From contig CAMLLF010000238.1 of NCBI GenBank assembly GCA_946480705.1, forward strand, positions 1 to 6,476: 6,476 nucleotides of DNA. The letters run 5' to 3'. A program made the translations under genes and the position numbers. Source of the DNA: an uncultured Lysobacteraceae bacterium (GTDB lineage: Bacteria > Pseudomonadota > Gammaproteobacteria > Xanthomonadales > Rhodanobacteraceae). The notes beneath the pieces were generated by a model. That model was given only the letters and a program-made list of their open reading frames with translations. It made no database searches and was not told the origin of the DNA. This document shows, piece after piece, positions 1-5,890 of the stretch. Within the stretch, counting starts at the first letter, position 1; every line of letters starts with the position of its first letter.

Positions 1-1934
1 GCGATCTCAAGCCCGGCAACGTGCTCGTGCCGCTGATCGACGGCCGCGCCGTGCCGAAGATCATCGACTTCGGCATTGCGATCGGCGTCGACCACGGCGG
101 CGACACCGGCGAATACGCGGGCACGTCGCTGTACATGAGTCCCGAGCAGTGCGGGCTCGTCGACGGCAACGTCGACGTGCGCAGCGACGTGTACTCGCTC
201 GGCGTCATGCTGCTTGAGCTGCTTGCGCCGGCAGGCACGCTCGACGCGCTGCGCGAGCGCGGCGTCGGCGCGAGCCAGCTGTCGCGCGTGCTGCGCACGG
301 AACGGCCGTCCGGCCTCACGCATCACGACGCGACGCAATGGCTGTCGCTGCCGGCACTGCGCGCGATTCCGCGCGAGCTGCGTTACGTGATCGCGCACGC
401 GACCGATGTCGATCGCGACGCGCGCTACGGATCGGCACAGGCGCTCGCCGACGATCTGTCGAACTATCTGGCCGACCGTCCGCTCGTCGCGGTGCCGGCG
501 ACGCGGCGTTATCTGATCGGCAAGTTCGTGCGCCGGCACCGCGTGCCGATCGGTGCGGGCGCGGCCGTGCTCGCGGCGCTGGTGCTGGGACTGGGTGCCG
601 CGATCTTCGCGCTGCTGCAGGCACAGGCCGAACGCACGCGCGCCGAGGAAGCCGCGCAGCGTGCGACGCGCGAGGCCGCGCGCAACCGCAGCCTCGCCGA
701 TTTCCTGTCGACGGTGCTCGCCGGCATCGAACCCGAACAGGCGCGCGGACTCGACACGACGCTGCTGCGCCAGGTGCTCGATCAGGCTGCAGCGCGCGCA
801 CAGCGCGACCTCGCGAACGACGAGGCCCAGCTCGGCGACATCGAGGCGACGATCGGCCGTGCGTATCGCTCGATCCAGGTGCTCGACAACGCCGAAGCGT
901 TCCTCGGCCGCGCGCTGGAACGGCAGCGCGCGCGTTTCGGCGCCGACTCGGCTACCGCGCTGGAGACCGAACGCTTCCTGCTCTGGAGCATCAGCGAAAA
1001 CGGCCGCGAGAACGAAGCGCTGCCGCGCATGCGCGAGCTGCGCGAACGCACCGCGCGCGCGCTCGGCGACACCGCGCGCGCAACCTTGCTGGCCGATCTC
1101 GCCGCCGGCTGGTTCGAATACCTCGCGGGCAACATGAAACCGGCCGAGACGGCGCTGCGCCGCGCGAGCGACGGGCTTGCCGCGACGGCGGGTGCCGACG
1201 ATCCGAAGGCGCTCGACGCGCTCGGCCGCTACGGCGTCGTGCTCGCCGACTCGGGCCAGTACGACGCGGCACGCCCGGTCTACGACCGCGTGCTCGCGGG
1301 CTACACGAAACTGTTCGGCGTCGACGATCCGCGCTCGCTCGGCGTGCGCAACAGCCTCGGCATCCTCGCGATGCAGCAACGCCGCTACGCCGACGGCGAA
1401 CGCGAATTCCGCAGCATGCTGCCGGTCTACGAAAAGCTCTACGGAGCCGACCACGTGCAGACGCTCGCGCTCGCGCTGAACATGTCCGGCGCGCTGCGCC
1501 AGCAAGGAAAGGTCGCCGAATCCGGCCCGTACTACCGCCGCGCCTACGACGGCTTCCTCGTGAAATACGGCCCGGATCATCTGCGCACGCTGATCGCGCA
1601 GAACAATCTCGCGAACTATCTGATCGACGACCGCAAGCCCGCCGAAGCCGTCGCGCTGGCGCGGGAAGCCGTGACCCGCGCACGCGAACCCTATGCGAGC
1701 AATCGCATCATTCTCGGCGAATTCCACTTCACGCTCGGCAAGGCCCTGTTCGCCGCCGGCAAGCTCGGCGACGCGGAGACGGAACTCACGCAGGCCTGGC
1801 GTCTGCGCTCGGAAGAAATGGGCGCCGACGCCGAAGACGCGCGCGACGTCGCGAAGAAGCTCGCCGAACTCAAGCGCGCGCAGAAGCAGGAGCCCGCCGC
1901 ACGCGCGTGGGACGCGAAGGCGCAGAAACCGTAG
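1..1934 (+). CDS. Membrane serine/threonine protein kinase with C-terminal TPR domain (5' truncated by window edge)
   Basis: Seen: the frame is open from the first base and begins inside the catalytic loop (R)DLKPGN, so the catalytic Asp is the first complete codon (nt 3-5) and the N-lobe lies outside the window. The DFG metal-binding motif is at nt 66-74, followed by an activation segment ending TSLYMSPEQ and the helix-F motif DVRSDVYSLG. The basic stretch KFVRRHR precedes one hydrophobic helix (about nt 543-617), then an Ala/Arg/Glu-rich coiled-coil-like stretch. From about nt 813 to the end come TPRs of the 42-residue kinesin-light-chain kind, with conserved starts such as GADDP, GVDDP, GADHV and GPDHL. 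Known: Hanks-type kinases phosphorylate Ser/Thr on cytoplasmic partners, and TPRs bind proteins or peptides. Inference: cytoplasmic kinase, periplasmic TPR sensor. All expected visible catalytic residues are present, so it is probably active. The TAG stop (1932-1934) lies inside a repeat arm. Substrate unknown. Confidence 0.93.
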   Translation, partial: DLKPGNVLVPLIDGRAVPKIIDFGIAIGVDHGGDTGEYAGTSLYMSPEQCGLVDGNVDVRSDVYSLGVMLLELLAPAGTLDALRERGVGASQLSRVLRTERPSGLTHHDATQWLSLPALRAIPRELRYVIAHATDVDRDARYGSAQALADDLSNYLADRPLVAVPATRRYLIGKFVRRHRVPIGAGAAVLAALVLGLGAAIFALLQAQAERTRAEEAAQRATREAARNRSLADFLSTVLAGIEPEQARGLDTTLLRQVLDQAAARAQRDLANDEAQLGDIEATIGRAYRSIQVLDNAEAFLGRALERQRARFGADSATALETERFLLWSISENGRENEALPRMRELRERTARALGDTARATLLADLAAGWFEYLAGNMKPAETALRRASDGLAATAGADDPKALDALGRYGVVLADSGQYDAARPVYDRVLAGYTKLFGVDDPRSLGVRNSLGILAMQQRRYADGEREFRSMLPVYEKLYGADHVQTLALALNMSGALRQQGKVAESGPYYRRAYDGFLVKYGPDHLRTLIAQNNLANYLIDDRKPAEAVALAREAVTRAREPYASNRIILGEFHFTLGKALFAAGKLGDAETELTQAWRLRSEEMGADAEDARDVAKKLAELKRAQKQEPAARAWDAKAQKP

Positions 1935-2112
1935 GTTGGTTGAGCCGCAGGCGAAGCCCAACATCGAAGTGATTCCGCTTCGAAGAATCCGTACCGAAGA
2001 AATGCCTTCGCTGCCGATTCCGACTGTGCCGCAACGCGCTTCCTGCACCTGGCAAAAAACCACACGTGGCATCTCGACGTTGGGCGTCGCCTGCGGCTCA
2101 ACCCAACCTACG
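1931..2112. repeat. Composite inverted repeat (REPIN/BIME-like), copy 1
   Basis: Two arms face each other. The left arm (about 1930-1971) reads GTAGGTTGGTTGAGCC then GCAGGCGAAGCCCAAC. The right arm (about 2070-2112) is its reverse complement, matching at about 38 of 43 aligned positions including one gap. Each arm folds by itself: GTTGGG pairs with CCCAAC outside, GCC with GGC inside, closed by a GCA triloop, with a TGA/GAA internal loop that allows tandem G.A pairs. About 98 bp of unrelated sequence separates the arms. It fills the gap between the convergent kinase and GST genes, supplies the kinase stop codon, and ends two bases from the GST stop. GTAGGTTGGG-type repeats are common between genes of many proteobacteria. 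I infer a non-autonomous REP-like element; it may also help end or protect both transcripts. Confidence 0.8.
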
Positions 2113-2114
2113 AA

Positions 2115-2720
2115 CTACGAAGTCGTCTGCGCCACGAATTGCGGCTGCGCGCGCACGCGATCGAGCCAGGCGCAGATCTGCGGATATCCGCCGAGATCGA
2201 AGCCGCCATCAGCCGCGGCGTGCGTGTACGCGAACAAGGCGATATCGGCGATCGTGTATTCGTTGCCTGCGAAGAACGGCCGCTCGGCGAGATGCTGCTC
2301 CATCACGGCCAGCGCCTGCGCACCGCGTTCGCGCAGGCGCGGCAGGTCCGCGCGGCGCGGATGATCCTCGGCCAGCCAGCGGCAGATGAAGCGCGCGACG
2401 GCGATATAGGGCTCATGGCTGTACTGCTCGAAGAACAGCCACTGCAGCACTTGCGCGCGCTGCCACGGATCCGACGGCCAGAGCGGCGTGCCGTCGGCGA
2501 GATAGCAGAGGATCGCGTTGGATTCGGCGAGCCAGCGGCCCGGCTCGACTTCCAGCAGCGGCACCTTGCCGTTCAGATTCATCGCGAGGTACTGCGGCGT
2601 GCGCGTCTCGCCGGCCGCGCTGTCGATCTCGACCCAGCGATACGGCCGGCCGAGCTGTTCGAGCAACAATTCCACCTTGTAGCAATTGCCGGACGACTTC
2701 ATGCCGTAGACGGTCAGCAT
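2115..2720 (-). CDS. Glutathione S-transferase family protein
   Basis: A 201-residue protein, the usual length for a bacterial cytosolic GST. The N-terminal thioredoxin-like domain starts MLTVYGMKSSGNCYKVELLL, with candidate catalytic Ser9/Ser10 or Cys13. It has the cis-proline segment NGKVPLLE (Pro54) and the LAESNAI motif, whose Glu66-Ser67 pair binds the gamma-glutamyl part of glutathione in this family. The helical C-terminal domain carries the N-capping box YTIADI (Thr156, Asp159). The family conjugates glutathione to electrophiles or does related thiol chemistry in the cytoplasm; the substrate cannot be read here. I chose the ATG at 2718-2720 because the protein homology begins there and a GGAG lies 9 nt upstream (2730-2733). 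An upstream in-frame ATG at 2766-2768 would translate repeat DNA. It follows the GNAT gene on the same strand across a repeat-filled gap of 141 nt. Confidence 0.92.
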   Translation of the reverse strand: MLTVYGMKSSGNCYKVELLLEQLGRPYRWVEIDSAAGETRTPQYLAMNLNGKVPLLEVEPGRWLAESNAILCYLADGTPLWPSDPWQRAQVLQWLFFEQYSHEPYIAVARFICRWLAEDHPRRADLPRLRERGAQALAVMEQHLAERPFFAGNEYTIADIALFAYTHAAADGGFDLGGYPQICAWLDRVRAQPQFVAQTTS

Positions 2721-2729
2721 CGGAAAACG

Positions 2730-2733
2730 CTCC
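2730..2733 (-). promoter_or_regulatory. Ribosome binding site deciding the GST start
   Basis: GGAG on the minus strand, 9 nt before the ATG at 2720. It supports the shorter start and touches the outer edge of the second composite repeat, so repeat-driven structure in the leader could affect its access (inference). Confidence 0.5.
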
Positions 2734-2867
2734 GTAGGTTGGGTTGAGCCGAAGGCGAAGCCCAACATCGAGGTATTTCGCCTGTCGGAAACATCGCCCG
2801 GCGGTGGTTGCCGTCAGCGTGCCGACCGCGATGTCGCGGTTCGCCTTCGGCTCACCACGACCTACGC
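2733..2867. repeat. Composite inverted repeat (REPIN/BIME-like), copy 2
   Basis: Same family and layout as the element at 1931-2112. The left arm is 2733-2771, the right arm about 2829-2867 in opposite orientation, with a spacer of about 57 bp that shows no clear similarity to the spacer of copy 1. Over 37 aligned bases the arms differ at six positions, and all six fall in the outer stem as three base pairs that stay paired: T-A to C-G, G-C to T.G, and T.G to G-C. The inner part TGAGCCGAAGGCGAA is identical in both arms and carries a GAA triloop. It fills the space between the GNAT and GST genes. Its right edge contains the GNAT stop codon and its left edge touches the GST ribosome binding site. 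Confidence 0.82.
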
Positions 2868-3404
2868 GTGTTTTCTGCGCGTACGCCATTCCTCGCGCGT
2901 CTGGCCCCAGGCGTCGATCGTCATCGTGTCGTAGGGCGCCGGCAGTTTCACGCGACGCAGGTTGCGCGCGCCCAGGCGTTCGGCGACGCGCTGCGACGGG
3001 ACGTTCTCGGGATCGATGCAGTGAATGACTTCGGTCCAGCCCAGCGCGTCGAAGGCCCAGTCGATCGCCGCCGTCGCCGCTTCGACCGCATAGCCTTTGC
3101 CTTGCCCCGCCTGCGACAGTCCCCAGCCGACTTCGGTGCCGGGCCAGTCGGCCGGCATCCACGGTCCGATGCGGCCGATCCAGCGGCCGCTGTCGCGTTC
3201 GATCACGGAGAACATCGCGAAGCCCTGCAGTTGCCAGGAACCCGCCATGCACATCATTGCGCGCCACGCGGCGGAGCGGCCCTGCACGCCGCCGAGGAAT
3301 CGCATCGTCTCAGGTTCCGCGGCAAATTCCGCCCAGGCATCGAGATCCTCGATGCGCGGCGTGCGCAGGAGCAGACGTTCGGTTTGCAGCTCGATCTCAG
3401 CCAT
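2862..3404 (-). CDS. GNAT family N-acetyltransferase, RimJ/RimL type
   Basis: A 180-residue protein, typical for RimJ/RimL-like (Acetyltransf_3) enzymes. It opens with MAEIELQTERLLLRTPRIED, the usual first strand and helix of the group. The mid-protein strand pair ERDSGRWIGRIGPW is followed by EVGWGLSQAGQGKGYAVEA, where Q-A-G-Q-G-K-G is the acetyl-CoA pyrophosphate-binding loop (motif A). PENVPSQRVAERLGARNLRR is the N-x-x-S-x-x-V-A-E-R-L-G segment that closes the fold in this family. It transfers acetyl from acetyl-CoA to an amine; the target (ribosomal protein N-terminus, small molecule or antibiotic) cannot be told. The ATG at 3402-3404 has GGAG 9 nt upstream. The gene lies 86 nt downstream of gcdH on the same strand. 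Its TAG stop (2862-2864) is inside the arm of the second composite repeat. Confidence 0.93.
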   Translation of the reverse strand: MAEIELQTERLLLRTPRIEDLDAWAEFAAEPETMRFLGGVQGRSAAWRAMMCMAGSWQLQGFAMFSVIERDSGRWIGRIGPWMPADWPGTEVGWGLSQAGQGKGYAVEAATAAIDWAFDALGWTEVIHCIDPENVPSQRVAERLGARNLRRVKLPAPYDTMTIDAWGQTREEWRTRRKHA

Positions 3405-3446
3405 GCGTCAATGCTCCGACTGCCGAACAACGAACGCGAGGGTGCA

Positions 3447-3472
3447 GCGCGGCGCAGCGAAGCCGCCGGCGC
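3447..3472 (-). other. GC-rich hairpin between gcdH and the GNAT gene
   Basis: GCGCGGCG (3447-3454) can pair with CGCC-g-GCGC (3464-3472), giving eight G/C pairs with one bulged G and a 9-nt loop. It lies in the 86-nt gap downstream of gcdH. There is no T-tract on the minus strand after it, so it is not a standard intrinsic terminator. It could stabilise the upstream message or attenuate read-through, but in such GC-rich DNA it may also be chance. Confidence 0.3.
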
Positions 3473-3490
3473 GACGGAGAAGCGCCCGAA

Positions 3491-4663
3491 TCAGAACGCG
3501 TTGATACCGGTCAGTTCGCGACCGACCACGAGCTGGTGCACCGTCTCGGTGCCTTCGTAGGTGATGACCGATTCGAGGTTCAGCGCGTGGCGGATCGGGC
3601 TGTATTCCGTCGTGATGCCGGCGCCGCCGAGGATGTCGCGCGCTTCGCGTGCGATGTCGAGCGCCATGCGCACGTTGTTCCACTTCGCGAGCGAGACCTG
3701 GGTCGGCTGCATCCTGCCGGCGTCCTTGAGACGGCCGAGCTGCAGCGACAGCAGCTGCGCCTGCGTGATGCGGCGGGCCATGTCGGCGAGCTTCAGCTGC
3801 ACGCTCTGCGTCGCGGCGATCGGCTTGTTGAACAGCACGCGCGTCTTGGCATATTCGGTCGCTTCGTGCAGGCAGGCGATCGCCGCGCCGATCGGTCCCC
3901 AGGTGATGCCGTAGCGCGCCTGCGTCAGGCAGCCCAGCGGTCCCTTGAGACCCTTCACGTTCGGCAGGCGGTTGGCATCCGGCACGCGCACGTTGTCGAA
4001 GAACAGGCCCGACGTCACCGACGCGCGCAGGCTCATCTTCTTGTGGATTTCCTGGGCGACGAAGCCCGGCATGCCCTTTTCGACGATGAAGCCCTGGATG
4101 CCTTCCTCGGTCTGCGCCCAGACGATCGCGATGTGCGCGAGGTTGCCGTTCGTGATCCACATCTTCGCGCCGTTGATGATCCAGTCACCGCCGTCGCGCT
4201 TCGCGTTGGTCTTCATATTGGCCGGATCCGAGCCGCCGTGCGGTTCGGTGAGGCCGAAGCAGCCGATGACCTTGCCCGCGGCCATGTCGGGTAGCCAGCG
4301 GCGGCGCTGCTCTTCGCTACCGTAGGCGTAGATCGGATACATGCAGAGCGAGGACTGCACCGAGGCGAAGCTGCGGATGCCGGAATCGCCGCGCTCGAGT
4401 TCCTGGCAGATCAGGCCGTAGCTCACGGCGTTCATGCCGGCGCAGCCGTAGTCGGTCGGCAGGCTCGAACCGAGCAGGCCGAGTTCGGCCATTTCGGGAA
4501 TCAGGTCGGTCGGAAACACGCCCTTGTCGAAACAGTCCCCGATGATCGGGAGCACGCGCTCGTCGGTGAAGCGGGCCACGGTGTCCTGCACCATGACTTC
4601 CTCTTCGGACAGCATCGAGCGGACATCGTAGAGATCGTAGGGATTGAGCGTGCTGGCGGCCAT
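3491..4663 (-). CDS. gcdH: Glutaryl-CoA dehydrogenase (acyl-CoA dehydrogenase family)
   Basis: A 390-residue flavoprotein, the normal family length. Known reaction: oxidative decarboxylation of glutaryl-CoA to crotonyl-CoA in lysine, hydroxylysine and tryptophan breakdown, passing electrons to ETF. Seen: SGIRSFASVQSS holds Arg97 and Ser101, matching the residues that bind the glutaryl carboxylate in characterised GCDH. CFGLTEPHGGSDP (135-147) and WIINGAKMWITN (161-172) are flavin/substrate segments. ARYGITWGPIGAA, LQLGRLKD and ARDILGGAGITTEYSPIRHA follow. The catalytic base is Glu370 in TYEGTETVH, and the protein ends TGINAF; these are GCDH-like rather than short-chain ACAD-like. The ATG at 4661-4663 is where homology begins, with GGA 6 nt upstream; an in-frame extension to 4861 is not conserved-looking. 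A variant LFNKP replaces the common QFGxP. A nearby etfA gene fits the electron route. Confidence 0.95.
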   Translation of the reverse strand: MAASTLNPYDLYDVRSMLSEEEVMVQDTVARFTDERVLPIIGDCFDKGVFPTDLIPEMAELGLLGSSLPTDYGCAGMNAVSYGLICQELERGDSGIRSFASVQSSLCMYPIYAYGSEEQRRRWLPDMAAGKVIGCFGLTEPHGGSDPANMKTNAKRDGGDWIINGAKMWITNGNLAHIAIVWAQTEEGIQGFIVEKGMPGFVAQEIHKKMSLRASVTSGLFFDNVRVPDANRLPNVKGLKGPLGCLTQARYGITWGPIGAAIACLHEATEYAKTRVLFNKPIAATQSVQLKLADMARRITQAQLLSLQLGRLKDAGRMQPTQVSLAKWNNVRMALDIAREARDILGGAGITTEYSPIRHALNLESVITYEGTETVHQLVVGRELTGINAF

Positions 4664-4736
4664 GGAAATTCCGGATTTCGCGCGGGAAACGAAGGGAAAT
4701 GAAGCGACGGGAGCCCTGTGCGAAGGGCAGCGCGGC

Positions 4737-4742
4737 ATTCTA
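4737..4742 (-). promoter_or_regulatory. Candidate -10 box for gcdH
   Basis: TAGAAT on the minus strand, five of six matching TATAAT, 73 nt before the gcdH ATG. No good TTGACA lies 16-18 bp upstream (the best is about TGAAGT), so the call rests on the -10 alone. Confidence 0.3.
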
Positions 4743-4801
4743 GCGGCGCCCCCGGCAAACTTCACCCGCGCCGCGATTGGCCCCGCCGATCCCGTCGAGA
4801 T

Positions 4802-4820
4802 TGGCGCCAGCGTGGCGCCA
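4802..4820. promoter_or_regulatory. Tandem TGGCGCCA palindromes, candidate operator in divergent promoter region
   Basis: Two identical 8-bp perfect palindromes, TGGCGCCA at 4802-4809 and 4813-4820, are separated by GCG, giving an 11-bp repeat distance, close to one helical turn. They sit in the 227-bp region between the divergent gcdH and deacetylase genes, upstream of a candidate -10 box for the latter. Inference: a binding site for a dimeric regulator that could contact one face of the DNA. No known regulator is recognised, and short GC palindromes occur by chance in such DNA. Confidence 0.4.
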
Positions 4821-4855
4821 TCGCACCGATGCGTGCCGTCGCGCCCCGCGCTGCG

Positions 4856-4861
4856 TATCAT
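4856..4861 (+). promoter_or_regulatory. Candidate -10 box for the deacetylase gene
   Basis: TATCAT, five of six matching TATAAT, 29 nt before the ATG at 4891. This would give a short leader holding the GGGAG ribosome site (4882-4886). The -35 position holds only a weak GTGCCG (4833-4838, 17-bp spacer), so help from an activator at the palindromes upstream is possible. Confidence 0.35.
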
Positions 4862-4890
4862 GCCGGCCGGCTCGTTCGCGCGGGAGCGCC

Positions 4891-5724
4891 ATGCAGGTTC
4901 CGGTTCTGACGTATCACGGCGTCAACATCGACGGCAACGCCTATGCCGGCAACGACCACGTCGCGTTCGCCGCGGATCTCGAGCTCATCCACGAACTCGG
5001 TCTGCGCATCGTGCCGGCGCAATGGGTCGTCGACCAGCTGCTCGGCCGCACGCAGCGCGACCTGCGCCGCTGCGTCGCGCTGACCTGCGACGACGGCAGC
5101 AATTTCGACTATGACGATCTCGACCATCCGACGCACGGGCGGCAGATCAGTTTTCACTCCGCGCTGCGCGCATTCCGCGCGCGCCACGGCGAGCGCGCCC
5201 AGCCCGACCTGCATCTGACGTCATTCGTGATCGCCGATCCGTTCGCGCGCAAACGCATGGACGAGCAATGCCTGGTCAGCCGCGACTGGATGCAGTCGCG
5301 CTGGTGGCGCGCCGCGCAGGACGGCGGTCTCGTCGCGATCGAGAACCACAGCTGGGATCACAACCATCCCTGCCTGGCGACCCCCGGTCCGCACGGCCTC
5401 GCGCGCGGCGACTTCCACGCGGTCGCCGACGACGCGCAGGCGGAATTCGAGATCGCGCAGTCGCAGCACTTTCTCGCCCAGCAGCTCGCCCCGCATGCGC
5501 CGCGGCTGTTCTGCTACCCGTTCGGCCACGTCAACGATTTCCTGCGCACCGACTGGCTGCCGCGCCGCGGCCCGGCCGTCGGCCTCGACGCCGCGTTCGG
5601 CGACGGCGCCGCGCCGGCAACACCGGCATCGGACCGCTGGAACGTTCCGCGCTACATCTGCGGCTGGCACTGGCGCTCGCCGGAGGCGCTGCGGGGGATT
5701 CTTGAAGCAGCACACAGAGCGTAG
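4891..5724 (+). CDS. Polysaccharide deacetylase (NodB-fold, carbohydrate esterase 4-like) family protein
   Basis: A 277-residue protein with the NodB motifs in order. An early strand VPVLTYHGV is followed by motif 1 LTCDDGSNFD (Asp67 as likely base, Asp68 metal ligand). Motif 2 is ENHSWDHNH (His153 and His157, the H-S-x-x-H metal ligands), motif 3 FCYPFG (208-212), and near the end RWNVPRYICGWHW. The family uses a divalent metal to remove acetyl groups from N-acetylated sugars. No signal peptide or membrane helix is visible at the chosen start, so it is predicted cytoplasmic and may act on a soluble or lipid-linked precursor (inference). About 85 residues separate motifs 1 and 2, more than in typical members. 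The ATG at 4891 has GGGAG ending 4 nt upstream and places TYHG near the N-terminus as usual; an upstream in-frame ATG at 4777 adds an Arg/Pro/Cys-rich tail without similarity. The TAG stop ends it before a hairpin repeat. Confidence 0.85.
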   Translation: MQVPVLTYHGVNIDGNAYAGNDHVAFAADLELIHELGLRIVPAQWVVDQLLGRTQRDLRRCVALTCDDGSNFDYDDLDHPTHGRQISFHSALRAFRARHGERAQPDLHLTSFVIADPFARKRMDEQCLVSRDWMQSRWWRAAQDGGLVAIENHSWDHNHPCLATPGPHGLARGDFHAVADDAQAEFEIAQSQHFLAQQLAPHAPRLFCYPFGHVNDFLRTDWLPRRGPAVGLDAAFGDGAAPATPASDRWNVPRYICGWHWRSPEALRGILEAAHRA

Positions 5725-5751
5725 GCGGCAAGAACGGGAGCCGGTGTCTCC

Positions 5752-5821
5752 CCAGTGTCCTGTTCCGTAACTACAAGGCACTGGAATTGCTCGACCGTTA
5801 GTTACGGAACAGGGACACTGG
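5752..5821. repeat. Long near-perfect inverted repeat (hairpin) between convergent genes
   Basis: The left arm CCAGTGTCC-TGTTCCGTAACTA (5752-5773) is the exact reverse complement of the right arm (5799-5821) except for one extra C in the latter, a stem of 22 pairs around a 25-nt loop. It lies in the 166-nt gap between the deacetylase and the EtfA-fusion genes, which converge. There is no T-run after either arm, so it is a poor intrinsic terminator. The arm motif GGAACAGGGACACT resembles, from memory, intergenic REP-like repeats linked with REP-associated tyrosine transposases; that family assignment is inference. Confidence 0.7.
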
Positions 5822-5890
5822 TTCCTTGCCGATGCCTCCCTTCCCGGGCCTTCTCTCCCGACGTTGTCGGAGCAGACGGAGTCGCCGTAC

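Noticed and set aside
338..1972. Long open frame overlapping the kinase on the plus strand (544 codons)
   Set aside because: Its product is Arg/Ala-rich with no domain; it is a high-GC shadow of the kinase frame, which has clear kinase and TPR motifs.
2054..2069. Possible minus-strand terminator: CCACGTGTGG followed by six T
   Set aside because: The stem has only four pairs and a two-base loop, too weak for an intrinsic terminator, though it lies downstream of the GST stop.
2721..2768. Longer N-terminus for the GST from an ATG at 2766-2768
   Set aside because: The extra 16 residues translate the repeat arm; the GGAG and the protein similarity support the ATG at 2720.
2413..3267. Minus-strand open frame spanning the GNAT and GST genes
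   Set aside because: It is Arg-rich, crosses the repeat and has no motif; the GST and GNAT frames are far better supported.
3257..4294. Plus-strand open frame of 345 codons opposite gcdH
   Set aside because: It is the antisense shadow of the gcdH frame and shows no recognisable domain.
4664..4861. 66-residue N-terminal extension of gcdH
   Set aside because: It has no similarity to the family and crosses a candidate -10 box; length and homology fit the ATG at 4663.
4777..4890. 38-residue N-terminal extension of the deacetylase
   Set aside because: It is Arg/Pro/Cys-rich, not a signal peptide, and covers the operator-like palindromes and the -10 box; GGGAG supports 4891.
5722..5729. Deacetylase stop also in a GTAGG context
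   Set aside because: Only five bases match the repeat edge and the following bases (CGGCAAG) do not continue the repeat, so it is probably chance.
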